Shown in pieces: positions 45,222-52,955 of a DNA stretch of 64,000 nt (the stretch's first letter is position 1; each line of letters opens with the position of its first letter). Under the pieces are notes generated by a model, which did not search any database, had not been told where the DNA came from, and saw only the letters and a list, made by a program, of their open reading frames with translations. Location: contig NZ_OZ007030.1 of assembly GCF_963931595.1 (NCBI RefSeq), forward strand, positions 2,286,481 to 2,350,480, read 5' to 3'. The position numbers and the translations under genes were made by a program. This stretch comes from an uncultured Subdoligranulum sp. Lineage in GTDB: Bacteria > Bacillota > Clostridia > Oscillospirales > Ruminococcaceae.

Positions 45222-45292
45222 TAAACCGGGCGTTCCCTGCTTACGCGGCCTTAGCTGCATACAAGCAAGGAACACCCGGCTTTTTCGATCTG
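45222..45292. terminator. Bidirectional terminator between convergent genes
   Basis: CCGGGCGTTCCCTGCTT and AAGCAAGGAACACCCGG pair with two mismatches around a 20-nt loop, with CTTTTT on the plus side and TTTATTTAT on the minus side. It serves both the sigma gene and the lipoprotein operon. Confidence 0.8.
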
Positions 45293-45297
45293 CCTTT

Positions 45298-45747
45298 TTA
45301 CTCCATCGCTTCCCTGTATTCCGGATATGTTTCCTGAATTTTCCGCGCCAGATCCCAGATCTCCTCGTCGCCGGAAAGCACATAGGATGTTCCGCCGGCG
45401 CCATGGAACCGGTTTTCATCAAACCAGAAGAGGCAGGTATCCCCATCCGCTGTCTCAAACTCCAGGATCCGGCTGTCTGTAGAGCCGCTGAAAGCTTTGG
45501 ATACAATGGTCGTTTCCCGTAATGCCTGCAGGATTTCGGAGATGATTTCTTCATCCGTCGTTTCGTAGCGTCCCAGGATGTTATCGTTGTGACGATAGGT
45601 AAGCGCGACCGGCAGCTCTTCCAGCGACTGATCCAGAAATTCCTGCTGGCTTTCGGTACAATAGGCCCGAAGCGATGTGTCTTTTGGGGAACACCCCGCC
45701 AGTACGCACAATAATACCAGCAAAACAGCAATTTTAATCCTCTTCAT
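45298..45747 (-). CDS. Lipoprotein, paralogue of the one at 48546
   Basis: 149 residues with lipobox VLAGC (Cys about 19). The mature domain shares a colinear pattern with the protein at 48546: AYCTExQxExL, LEELPVxLxxxH, YETxDExxIxxxLQALRxxxV, SxDxRxLxFxTAxGDTxxFWFDxxRFxGxxGxxYVLSGDExxW. No known family recognised. Downstream of the LuxR gene (gap 19 bp), so co-transcribed with the probable master regulator of the kinase module. Extracellular and membrane-anchored; perhaps a ligand-binding or protein-contact component. Confidence 0.85.
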   Translation of the reverse strand: MKRIKIAVLLVLLCVLAGCSPKDTSLRAYCTESQQEFLDQSLEELPVALTYRHNDNILGRYETTDEEIISEILQALRETTIVSKAFSGSTDSRILEFETADGDTCLFWFDENRFHGAGGTSYVLSGDEEIWDLARKIQETYPEYREAME

Positions 45748-45766
45748 CCGAACCCCTTTCTGGCTG

Positions 45767-47218
45767 TCATGGCCTGCGCTGTTTTTCTATGTAGAGCTGG
45801 TACAATCCCATGCGTGATTTTACACCCGCTTTCTCATAGATCGCTGCGATATGCCGCTGACAGGTTCGCCGGGATAGATACAGTCCATCTGCGATCTCCT
45901 GAATACTTTCCTCTGAATTGACCAGCTTGTCAAATACTTCGGTTTCCTTGGGCGTAAGGATAAACAGCTCCGACAAAAGACGGAACGCTTCCTGAGGGTC
46001 CAGGTCTGCCGGGATATCCTTGGGGGCGCCGGATGAAACCGGCATCCAGGCAGTATAAAGATAGATGACTACGCTGACGGCCACAAACAGGACCAGTGCC
46101 AGAATGATGGACGCCATGCCATTGCTGTCAGAAACAAGCAGCGCTACAGAGGCGTTGGCAAGCAAAGCGGCGCTCACGTTATTCATGGCGCGCCCCATAC
46201 CGGCCCACAGCGCTGGCGTGGGCATATGGCGGGCAAAATCCAGAAAGCTGGTGGTGAAGAATACCACAAAAAATCCAGCCGAAAGATAAAATGCGATCAG
46301 GCCGATCAAAAACGGGCCGCCCAGCTTGAGTACTACCACACAGATGACGGACATCAGCATGACGCAGTACATCATCATGGTCATAAATTTCCGCTTTCGG
46401 ATATCAAAAAGAAAGCCGGCAGAAAGGCCGCTTACCGCCAGCAAAAGCCGCGGCCATTGCCCGATGTCAGTGCCTGCTGCATGATGCATGGTGACCGCGT
46501 TGTCCAGCGTGCTGAAGATACATGCCATCAGGATTACAAGCAGTGCAAGGAATCCGCCGGCGGCGATCTTCTTTCGGGTTCCCTTCCCATCCTCCTCTAT
46601 GGCCTCTATGGCGGGGGACTGGGGTTCTTCCGCTTCTGCATTTTCCTGGCGGCAAAGCCTTTCTGCCTTCAGTAACAGCGCTAACGCTACAAGGGCAAAG
46701 AGTGAAAGTATCAAGGCTTCCGCAGTTTCTAGATCCACAAGATTGTTATTTAGAAACTGCAGGAAGATCCCAAGGGCATAGGAGATACCAACCATACGCG
46801 CCAGATGCGTGCGATCCTTCGCCAGTTTGAAAAACAGGTAGTGGGCCGCGCTTCCCAATATCCCCAGAAACAGGAACAATGCCATTCCGGAGAGCAGAGT
46901 GGACGAATAAGAAACATGTTTTTGAACCAAAAAATTGCATACTGCCGCTGCTAGTGCAAGGATAAAAAGTCCAACGATTTGTACCCGCCTTTTCAAAAAG
47001 CGATGAAACAGCGGATAGAGCAAAAAACCGACAGCGCTTATTCCTAACGCGTAGTTTTGCGCAATCACCGTTTTTTCTTCCCCTGCCGTAAGCGAGATCA
47101 TATTCACATATAGGTACTCGGCGCCAAGAAATAGAAAAGTAAAAATACCAAGCAGCAGAATCGCATAAATGGATTTTGGATTTGTGAAGCTTTTCTTTAT
47201 TATTACCATACGTCCCAT
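45767..47218 (-). CDS. LuxR-type regulator fused to a 12-helix MFS-like membrane domain
   Basis: 483 residues from ATG 47218 (GGGGGGGTGG upstream). About twelve hydrophobic helices (residues 15-400, such as SIYAILLLGIFTFLFLGAEYLYV) precede a cytoplasmic C-terminal LuxR helix-turn-helix (LTPKETEVFDKLVNSEESIQEIADGLYLSRRTCQRHIAAIYEKAGVKSR in pattern). The architecture is known from Actinobacteria and some Clostridia and suggests a membrane receptor that binds DNA directly. A strong sigma-A promoter (47258-47286) drives it. Its neighbours carry three identical-geometry promoter boxes, making it the prime candidate regulator. Confidence 0.9.
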   Translation of the reverse strand: MGRMVIIKKSFTNPKSIYAILLLGIFTFLFLGAEYLYVNMISLTAGEEKTVIAQNYALGISAVGFLLYPLFHRFLKRRVQIVGLFILALAAAVCNFLVQKHVSYSSTLLSGMALFLFLGILGSAAHYLFFKLAKDRTHLARMVGISYALGIFLQFLNNNLVDLETAEALILSLFALVALALLLKAERLCRQENAEAEEPQSPAIEAIEEDGKGTRKKIAAGGFLALLVILMACIFSTLDNAVTMHHAAGTDIGQWPRLLLAVSGLSAGFLFDIRKRKFMTMMMYCVMLMSVICVVVLKLGGPFLIGLIAFYLSAGFFVVFFTTSFLDFARHMPTPALWAGMGRAMNNVSAALLANASVALLVSDSNGMASIILALVLFVAVSVVIYLYTAWMPVSSGAPKDIPADLDPQEAFRLLSELFILTPKETEVFDKLVNSEESIQEIADGLYLSRRTCQRHIAAIYEKAGVKSRMGLYQLYIEKQRRP

Positions 47219-47257
47219 TCCACCCCCCCTTTCTCCGCAATGGTACAATTATAAACT

Positions 47258-47286
47258 ATTATACTATAAACGGCATGGATTTTCAA
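47258..47286 (-). promoter_or_regulatory. Consensus-like promoter of the LuxR gene
   Basis: On the minus strand TTGAAA (47286-47281), 17 bp, then TATAAT (47263-47258), 40 bp before the start codon. No 51-bp box overlaps it, so the regulator gene appears constitutive. I see no gene in 47287-47510. Confidence 0.8.
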
Positions 47287-47510
47287 CGATTTCGGTCGGT
47301 TAGAGACTTTTTTCGCTGACGTTTTTGCGGAATATACAATCCTTCCTGTTTGACCTAAACCAGGGATTCTCCTGGATAAAACCGTATATTTTTGGAGCTG
47401 CGTTCCGCATCCGGGAACTACCGGTTTTTTGCGCCCGCACATGCCGTTTTACCGCGGCCACACGGTGTAGCTGCGGTAAACAAGGAAATATCCTGAATGA
47501 GAGAAGCTGT

Positions 47511-48026
47511 CTAGTAGGTGATATTGTGGACGTAAAAATAAATCAGCAGGGCGCCCAGCCCAGCGCCGCTTATCAGGCTTGCCCACGTCCAGAATAAAGA
47601 CAGCAGAAGCCCCAGGAAAATAAACACGCAGAACACCACGACAAAAGCGTCTCTCTGGAAGAGCATAATGAATTTGATACAGGCGATCACAACCCCTGCC
47701 ATCATAACGAGAGCCCCAAGAAGGGCCAGAACAAAAACATACACACCCGCCATCTGGAGAATTGAGATCAGGACATTAAAACCAAGACCTATCCCCGCGA
47801 TCAGGCTGCCTACTTTGATGAGGCTGTCACGGGAAGCGCTGAACGCGCCAAAGAAATAGGTTGCGATTAACCCGTTGGAGCCAATGAGCAGCATGTTTAC
47901 AATAATGACCCATTCTGCGCTTATGTAGTACGATGTGGAAACTGCCAAGCTAATAATGGCGGTGAGGGCAGTGAGGAACCCCCCGATGGCGCCAATGAGA
48001 TGGTACGGCCTGAACCTTGCATACAT
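47511..48026 (-). CDS. Small integral membrane protein of the kinase-module regulon
   Basis: 171 residues from the ATG at 48026 (AAAGGGGATATATCGT upstream); in-frame starts at 48113 and 48086 lack a clear ribosome site. Five or six hydrophobic segments (IGAIGGFLTALTAIISLAV, EWVIIVNMLLIGSNGLIATYFFGAF, GSLIAGIGLGFNVLISILQ, YVFVLALLGALVMMAGVVIAC, AFVVVFCVFIFLGLLLSLFW) fill almost the whole protein. No family recognised. Its promoter carries the first copy of the 51-bp box, so it is probably co-regulated with the kinase operon. Confidence 0.75.
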   Translation of the reverse strand: MYARFRPYHLIGAIGGFLTALTAIISLAVSTSYYISAEWVIIVNMLLIGSNGLIATYFFGAFSASRDSLIKVGSLIAGIGLGFNVLISILQMAGVYVFVLALLGALVMMAGVVIACIKFIMLFQRDAFVVVFCVFIFLGLLLSLFWTWASLISGAGLGALLIYFYVHNITY

Positions 48027-48131
48027 ACGATATATCCCCTTTCTGATCCTGCGTTCCGAAAAGGCCAGCTGAAGCTTTTTGGACATTCTGTGTCCTGGCC
48101 GGCCTTCCATCATGTGAACTTTTCGTTTTTT

Positions 48132-48208
48132 ATCATAGCAGGAAGCTGGTGTTTTTAACAGGCCGCTTTAGCGCCAAACTAAAAAAACACTGTGGCGCAC
48201 CTGCGCCA
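48132..48208 (-). promoter_or_regulatory. 51-bp promoter box A with -10 (drives the membrane-protein gene)
   Basis: Minus strand: TGGCGCAGGTGCGCCA (48208-48193), T-tract, TTGGCGCTAAAGCGGCCTG (48177-48159), then an 18-bp spacer from CTGTTA to TATGAT (48137-48132). The two elements start 31 bp apart. Confidence 0.8.
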
Positions 48209-48366
48209 TTTTGAGAAACGAAGCTTTGAGCGGAAAATTGAGGCCATCCACCCTGTACAGAGTGTAATACCTCTTAAGTTTACAGGACGTAGCAGGCCGC
48301 CTGTCATGATCGGCAATCCCTTTTGCACAATCAAGGTGTTTTGGAATTTTCACACAAAAAATAGAT

Positions 48367-48444
48367 TGGCGCAGGTGCGCCATGCGTTTTTTGATAAATT
48401 GGCGCGAAAGCGGCCTGCACAGATCCTTAAAAAAACGATACAGT
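48367..48444 (+). promoter_or_regulatory. 51-bp promoter box B with -10 (drives the lipoprotein gene)
   Basis: TGGCGCAGGTGCGCCA (48367-48382), T-tract, TTGGCGCGAAAGCGGCCTG (48399-48417), 18 bp from CTGCAC to TACAGT (48439-48444). Element spacing is 32 bp. I see no gene between boxes A and B. Confidence 0.85.
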
Positions 48445-48545
48445 AAAATCATAAAAGGACAAAAAAAGAGTTTGGATCGCCTTTGGCGTTACAGACCGAG
48501 CGGCAAAGCGATTCATGAGACCAGGACAGAAGAAAGGAGGCACGA

Positions 48546-49055
48546 ATGAAAAAAAGAGGGTCAGCAGTACTTCTGGCCGCCGTCTTTTTGCTGGTGGGGT
48601 GTGCAGCATCAGATCCTGCGCTTCCGGCAGAAACTTCGTCCCCGACAGAGACTTCGTCCCCGGCATACCAAGGGGACTCCCTTTTTGCTTACTGTACCGA
48701 AAGGCAGCGGGAGCTTTTGGAGCTGCCCCATGAGGAACTGCCGGTGGAACTGATCTTTCACCATTGGACAGAGACGGCGGCGGACTACGAGACAAGGGAC
48801 GAAACGGTGATCGCCGGGGTCTTGCAGGCGCTGCGGGATGTGTCGGTGGAATCCGAGTCACCCATCGTCTCTACAGATACCCGGGGGCTTACATTTGTGA
48901 CGGCGCAAGGGGATACCTACAGTTTCTGGTTTGATAAACGCCGGTTCGAAGGGGTGGATGGCAGGTGCTATGTCCTTTCCGGGGATGAAAAGCTTTGGGA
49001 ATTGGTGTGGGGGATTCGGACAGCAGACCCAGACTATCAGGATCTGATGAGATAA
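48546..49055 (+). CDS. Lipoprotein, paralogue of the one at 45298
   Basis: 169 residues; GAAAGGAGGCACGA precedes ATG. Lipobox LLVGC (Cys about 18), then a Pro/Thr/Ser linker with a duplicated ETSSP-type unit and the same domain as the 45298 protein (FAYCTERQRELL, HEELPVELIFHH, SFWFDKRRFEG, YVLSGDEKLWELV). It has its own box-B promoter, and the FHA operon with box C begins 185 bp later. Two anchored paralogues under related control suggest alternative sensors or inhibitors for one system (inference). Confidence 0.88.
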   Translation: MKKRGSAVLLAAVFLLVGCAASDPALPAETSSPTETSSPAYQGDSLFAYCTERQRELLELPHEELPVELIFHHWTETAADYETRDETVIAGVLQALRDVSVESESPIVSTDTRGLTFVTAQGDTYSFWFDKRRFEGVDGRCYVLSGDEKLWELVWGIRTADPDYQDLMR

Positions 49056-49092
49056 GCGGTATTTCCCCATGATTTCTGCGAAAAATGCGGAT

Positions 49093-49170
49093 TGGCGCAG
49101 GTGCGCCACATAATTTTTGGGAAATTGGCGCTAAAGCGACCTGCACAAATCCTGAAAAAGGCGCTACAGT
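49093..49170 (+). promoter_or_regulatory. 51-bp promoter box C with -10 (drives the FHA-phosphatase-kinase operon)
   Basis: TGGCGCAGGTGCGCCA (49093-49108), T-tract, TTGGCGCTAAAGCGACCTG (49125-49143), 18 bp from CTGCAC to TACAGT (49165-49170), about 70 bp before the FHA gene. Element spacing is 32 bp, as in box B. Confidence 0.85.
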
Positions 49171-49239
49171 AAGAACAGTAAAAAACCAAGGATGGTTTTG
49201 GATAATCCTTAAGATTTCTTTATCAGGAGGAAAACAATT

Positions 49240-49779
49240 ATGAGACAGTGTGACAATGGCCATTTTTACGATGAATCCAGATTCGATAGCTGCCCCTACT
49301 GCCAGGAGGGCGCCGGGGTCGGAAAGACGGTTGCGGCCGGAACGGTAGGGAAGACCGTGGCTGCTGTGCCGGGAGGCGCTGCGCCGGAAGCAGACAGAGG
49401 CAAGACGGTGGGCATTATTAAAAAGAAGATCGGTATTGATCCTGCAGTAGGATTCTTGGTCTGTGTTTCCGGTCCCCATCGCGGCGCAGATTATAAGCTG
49501 GTAGCAGGCAGAAACTTCATAGGACGGGCAGCGGCGATGGATGTGGCCCTGGCGGATGACGATACCGTGTCCAGAGAAAGCCATGCATTGGTTACATATG
49601 ACGCCAAGCATAACAGCTTTTCCCTTTCTCCCGGCCAGGGCAGGGGCATCACTTACTGCAACGACGAACAGGTGGAAATGGTACGCCCCTTAAAAGCCTA
49701 CGATGTGATCGAGGTGGGAAAGAGCCAGCTTCTCTTCCTGCCCCTGTGCGGCGAGCAATTCCAGTGGAATGAGGAGTAA
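49240..49779 (+). CDS. FHA-domain protein with N-terminal zinc-binding motif
   Basis: 179 residues. An N-terminal zinc-finger-like start (CDNGHFYDESRFDSCPYC) and three GKTV repeats (residues 28-57, TP-less but Thr-containing, possible kinase sites) precede an FHA domain: GRNFIGRAAAMDVALADDDTVSRESHALVTYD, with the GR...S-R-x-S-H phosphothreonine-binding signature. No membrane segment. First gene of the long operon, 3 bp before the PP2C gene. Probably the phospho-reader that links kinase and effector proteins. Confidence 0.93.
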   Translation: MRQCDNGHFYDESRFDSCPYCQEGAGVGKTVAAGTVGKTVAAVPGGAAPEADRGKTVGIIKKKIGIDPAVGFLVCVSGPHRGADYKLVAGRNFIGRAAAMDVALADDDTVSRESHALVTYDAKHNSFSLSPGQGRGITYCNDEQVEMVRPLKAYDVIEVGKSQLLFLPLCGEQFQWNEE

Positions 49780-49782
49780 AGG

Positions 49783-50715
49783 ATGGAGCGTGTACTTTCA
49801 TGGTTAAACCAGCCGCTGTTTCCGGATACCGTCATCCGCGTCTGGATGGCGGTTGCGGCGGGCGCAGCGCTTCTATTGGCGCTGATTCTCGCCTTTTTCC
49901 TGATACGGCGGAAGAAGAAAAAGAAGCGGGGTGATCAGGCGGTGGAAGAACCGATTACGGAACGTCCGGAACCGCTGCCGGAACTGGAGCTTGCCAACCT
50001 ACAGGGCGTTGGCAGCCGGGAAGAACAGCAGGACGCTTTCGGCATCTCCCGTATGGATCGTTATGAGGAAGACGGGCTGCTTGCTGTGCTGTGCGACGGC
50101 ATGGGCGGTATGGCGGAGGGCGGCATGATCGCTGCGGAAACCGCCTCCCAGCTGATGGGAATCTTTCCCTGGACAGATGACAGCGATGTGCCCGGCTGGG
50201 TATACCAGCGAAGCGCCAGAGTCTATCAGCAGTTTCGCGGGCACGGGGGGACTACCCTGGTGGCGGCCCTGCTCAAAGAGAATCGCCTCTCCTTCTGGTG
50301 CGTAGGCGACAGCGATCTGTTCCTGCTCAGGGAAAACAAACTCTATGGGTTAAATGCCCGGCAGGAATTTAAGAACGATTTGATTTTGAGGGCACTGGAC
50401 GGGGCGTTCCCCGTGGAGGAAGCGTTTCAAGATCCTCAGGCGGGAGCCCTTTCGGAGTACATAGGAAAAGAAGAAGTAACATGCGACTATACCCGTATGC
50501 CCTTTCTTCTCCAGCCGGAGGACGCGCTGCTGCTCTGCTCGGACGGCGTCAGCGATACACTGACCTTGAAGCAGATTCGGGAAGCCATGGCGCTCTCTTC
50601 CCAGGCGTGCTGCGACAAGCTGGAGGAGGAAATCCTGGCCGCCGGAAAGCCGGGCCAGGATAACTATACGGCAATCGCATTGAAATACCATGGGAAAAAT
50701 GAGGAGGAATCATAA
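49783..50715 (+). CDS. Membrane-anchored PP2C-family Ser/Thr phosphatase
   Basis: 310 residues. One N-terminal helix (VWMAVAAGAALLLALILAFFLI) with a strongly basic KKKKKR cytoplasmic flank, then the PP2C domain: SREEQQDAF, LCDGMGGMAEGG (metal-binding Asp), GGTTLVAALL, FWCVGDSDLFL, LLCSDGVSDTL and GQDNYTAIAL. All metal-coordinating Asp motifs are present. Its stop overlaps the start of the protease gene (TAATG). It should reverse phosphorylation by the two kinases at 52956 and 56541. Confidence 0.95.
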   Translation: MERVLSWLNQPLFPDTVIRVWMAVAAGAALLLALILAFFLIRRKKKKKRGDQAVEEPITERPEPLPELELANLQGVGSREEQQDAFGISRMDRYEEDGLLAVLCDGMGGMAEGGMIAAETASQLMGIFPWTDDSDVPGWVYQRSARVYQQFRGHGGTTLVAALLKENRLSFWCVGDSDLFLLRENKLYGLNARQEFKNDLILRALDGAFPVEEAFQDPQAGALSEYIGKEEVTCDYTRMPFLLQPEDALLLCSDGVSDTLTLKQIREAMALSSQACCDKLEEEILAAGKPGQDNYTAIALKYHGKNEEES

Positions 50716-52040
50716 TGGAAGCGAAAAAGTCATCGAGCAAGCAGGTTGTTGCCATCCTGCTGCTGGTTATTGGCCTGGCCGCCGGCGTGTTCGGCGTATT
50801 GGGCTTGGTAGGCGGGGGCGGTACGGACCCCTATGAGGCGCGCAAGAGCGTCGTCATGGTGTACTCCTATCTCCAGCTTACCGATGGTCAGTCCGCCGGT
50901 GCCATGGGCACTGGTTTTGCCATCGGGAAACCCGGCGAACCGGTGGAATATATTGTGACCAACGGCCATGTGGTGGAATACGGCTATATGGGTCCCAAAG
51001 TATATGCGGAGCAAGCATCTTCGGCAGGCGTGCAGGTATACTTCTCTGCAGCGGAAAATGATTATGTTACAGCGGAGGTGGTCTATTATTCTGCTTCCAA
51101 TGAGAAGGATATTGCGATTATCAGATTGCCGTCAAAGACGGATAAACGAGAAGCCATTCCCATCAGGGACGCAGATGATGTTGCTGTCGGCGACACCGCT
51201 TTCGCGCTGGGGTATCCGAGCGTGGCAAGCCAAAGCCAGCAATTCAACACCTACGACGAGGATGACATTACACTGACCAAGGGGATCATCAGCAAGCGCA
51301 CTAAGCCGGCATGGAGCAGCTACGACGCGTTTCAGATGGATGTATATATCAATCACGGCAATTCCGGCGGCCCGTTGGTAGATGAACGGGGAAATTTGAT
51401 TGGAATCAACGCTTCCGGCGCAGTGGATGAGCAGGGCAAGAGCGAAGGCGTAAACTTTGCCATTACCTCTGCGGAATTAATCAAAGCTCTGGACAGCGAA
51501 AGAATCGAATACACCATGGCAGGCGGCGGACTCTCCTGGACCCAGCCCTGGTTTGCCTATGTGTTCCTGCCCATCGGCGTGCTGGCGCTCATCGGCGGCA
51601 TCATCCTGCTGGTAACGTCCCAGAAGGGCGTACAGGGGGCTCCGGCACCTGCCGGCGCTGCCGCAGGTATGGGATCTGGAAAAGCGCCTGCAAGAGGCGG
51701 CCGCGGCCCTGTGGAAAAACGGGCTGTGCTGCGCGGCGTGACAGGAAAATACTCTGGCCAGAGCTTTGACCTGTTAAAGGGCAAGGTGGTCATCGGCCGA
51801 GACCCGGCAACCTGTAACATCGTATTCGATAAAAACACGCCGGGTATCAGCGGGCGGCACTGCCAGGTGGTCTACGACCCGAATGAAGACTGCTTTATCA
51901 TCACCGATCTGGGATCGTCCTACGGCACGTTCCTGGGCAACGGCAAAAAGCTGACGGCGAATGTGGCGGAAAAATTGTCGACCGGGGACACCTTCTACCT
52001 GTGCGACAACGCCAACCGGTTTGTGGTGAGCAAGGAGTAA
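50715..52040 (+). CDS. Membrane-anchored trypsin-like protease with C-terminal FHA domain
   Basis: 441 residues. An N-terminal helix (VVAILLLVIGLAAGVFGVLGLV) puts the S1C protease domain outside: His in YIVTNGHVVEYG, Asp in EKDIAIIRL, Ser in GNSGGPLVDERG. A second helix (AYVFLPIGVLALIGGIILLV, about 275-295) returns to a cytoplasmic Gly/Ala linker and FHA domain (KVVIGRDPATCNIVFDKNTPGISGRHCQVVYD, with SGRHC in the ligand site). So an extracellular protease is physically joined to a cytoplasmic phosphopeptide reader, an inside-out control design. Confidence 0.94.
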   Translation: MEAKKSSSKQVVAILLLVIGLAAGVFGVLGLVGGGGTDPYEARKSVVMVYSYLQLTDGQSAGAMGTGFAIGKPGEPVEYIVTNGHVVEYGYMGPKVYAEQASSAGVQVYFSAAENDYVTAEVVYYSASNEKDIAIIRLPSKTDKREAIPIRDADDVAVGDTAFALGYPSVASQSQQFNTYDEDDITLTKGIISKRTKPAWSSYDAFQMDVYINHGNSGGPLVDERGNLIGINASGAVDEQGKSEGVNFAITSAELIKALDSERIEYTMAGGGLSWTQPWFAYVFLPIGVLALIGGIILLVTSQKGVQGAPAPAGAAAGMGSGKAPARGGRGPVEKRAVLRGVTGKYSGQSFDLLKGKVVIGRDPATCNIVFDKNTPGISGRHCQVVYDPNEDCFIITDLGSSYGTFLGNGKKLTANVAEKLSTGDTFYLCDNANRFVVSKE

Positions 52041-52046
52041 CCCGTT

Positions 52047-52373
52047 ATGGCAGGGTATTGTTTAAAAAACGGAAGAATCCAGGAAGCGAGGGGAGAGGAC
52101 GCCGCCGGTCGGGAACTGGCGGCTGTCTTCCACCTGACTGCAGACGGTGAAATGAAAGAACTCCACGAGTTCCCGGCGCTGTCGGAAGGTGAAGGGGCGC
52201 TGGCGTATGCGGGCGAGTTTTACATCGAACCCCTGGAAGTGCAGATTGAATTTCTAAAAGCGGCCAATGCGGAAAAATGGCTGGAGGCGCTGGTCTTGCG
52301 GCATGTCGACCGGGTGCGGCAGGTATCGGAGGAACTCTTTGTCATAGCTGAGATAAAATCGTTTGGAGCATGA
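52047..52373 (+). CDS. Unrecognised small cytoplasmic protein of the kinase operon
   Basis: 108 residues, AAGGAG 9 nt before ATG. Acidic, mixed alpha/beta pattern (AAVFHLTADGEMKELHEFPAL, FYIEPLEVQIEFLKAANAEKWLEALVLRHVD); no signal, helix or family I know. The stop overlaps the next start (ATGA), showing translational coupling to the DUF3592 gene. Probably a structural or adaptor component. Confidence 0.8.
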   Translation: MAGYCLKNGRIQEARGEDAAGRELAAVFHLTADGEMKELHEFPALSEGEGALAYAGEFYIEPLEVQIEFLKAANAEKWLEALVLRHVDRVRQVSEELFVIAEIKSFGA

Positions 52374-52891
52374 ATGCAACGGACGCGATGGGGGATATTT
52401 TGTTGTTTGCCCTTGGAGTATGTTTGTTTCTCTTCGGAATCATTTTGGCATTCTGTCGGACTGTACGGTCAAAGCGTCGCTGCCGGAGAAGAGTGAACGC
52501 CGTCATCTGCGATGTGGACGTCAGCTGGACAGACGACGATTTCACCGATTTCTTCATTACCAACTATAAATACCATCCGGTCTACCAGTACACATTGGAT
52601 GGACAGGAGTATCGGGTAGTATCCCGGGTAGAGTATTCCAAAAAGGACGAAATCAAAGTCGGTAGTTATGAGGTGCTCTTTGTGGATGAAAAGAATCCCC
52701 GGTACTTTTCCTGCCCCTCTGAGAATAGGGAACGTGTAATCAGCGCCCTTATCTGGTCTGTGCTGGGAGTTGCCTTTGCACTTTTTCCTTTAGTGGGCTG
52801 GGGCGGGTGGATCGGGCTTCTGGTGGCGCTGGGATTGCTCCTGCTGGGTGATCTGTGTTACGATGCCTGGTCCAAAAATCGGAAGGAGTGA
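52370..52891 (+). CDS. DUF3592-type membrane protein
   Basis: 173 residues. One N-terminal helix (ILLFALGVCLFLFGIILAFC), a central DUF3592-like domain (YHPVYQYTLDGQEYRVVSRVEYSKKDEIKVGSYEVLFVDEKNPRYFSC in pattern), then two close C-terminal helices (VISALIWSVLGVAFALFPLV, WIGLLVALGLLLLGDLCY). It is one of three proteins with this layout in the operon (also 55262 and 55889). Function unknown; each precedes or follows a kinase gene, suggesting membrane partners for the kinases. Confidence 0.85.
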   Translation: MNATDAMGDILLFALGVCLFLFGIILAFCRTVRSKRRCRRRVNAVICDVDVSWTDDDFTDFFITNYKYHPVYQYTLDGQEYRVVSRVEYSKKDEIKVGSYEVLFVDEKNPRYFSCPSENRERVISALIWSVLGVAFALFPLVGWGGWIGLLVALGLLLLGDLCYDAWSKNRKE

Positions 52892-52906
52892 CTGTATTTT
52901 GCTATC

Positions 52907-52936
52907 AAAATACATCGTTTTATACTTAAAATACAT
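52907..52936 (+). repeat. Direct repeat AAAATACAT upstream of the first kinase gene
   Basis: Two copies (52907-52915, 52928-52936), 21 bp apart, in the 64-bp gap before the kinase gene, an AT-rich island in GC-rich DNA. Could be an internal promoter or operator. Confidence 0.5.
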
Positions 52937-52955
52937 TGCTTGAGGAGGTGGGAGA

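Noticed and set aside
47219..47510. A gene in the gap upstream of the LuxR regulator
   Set aside because: Only short frames without ribosome sites; the region holds the promoter and small inverted repeats.
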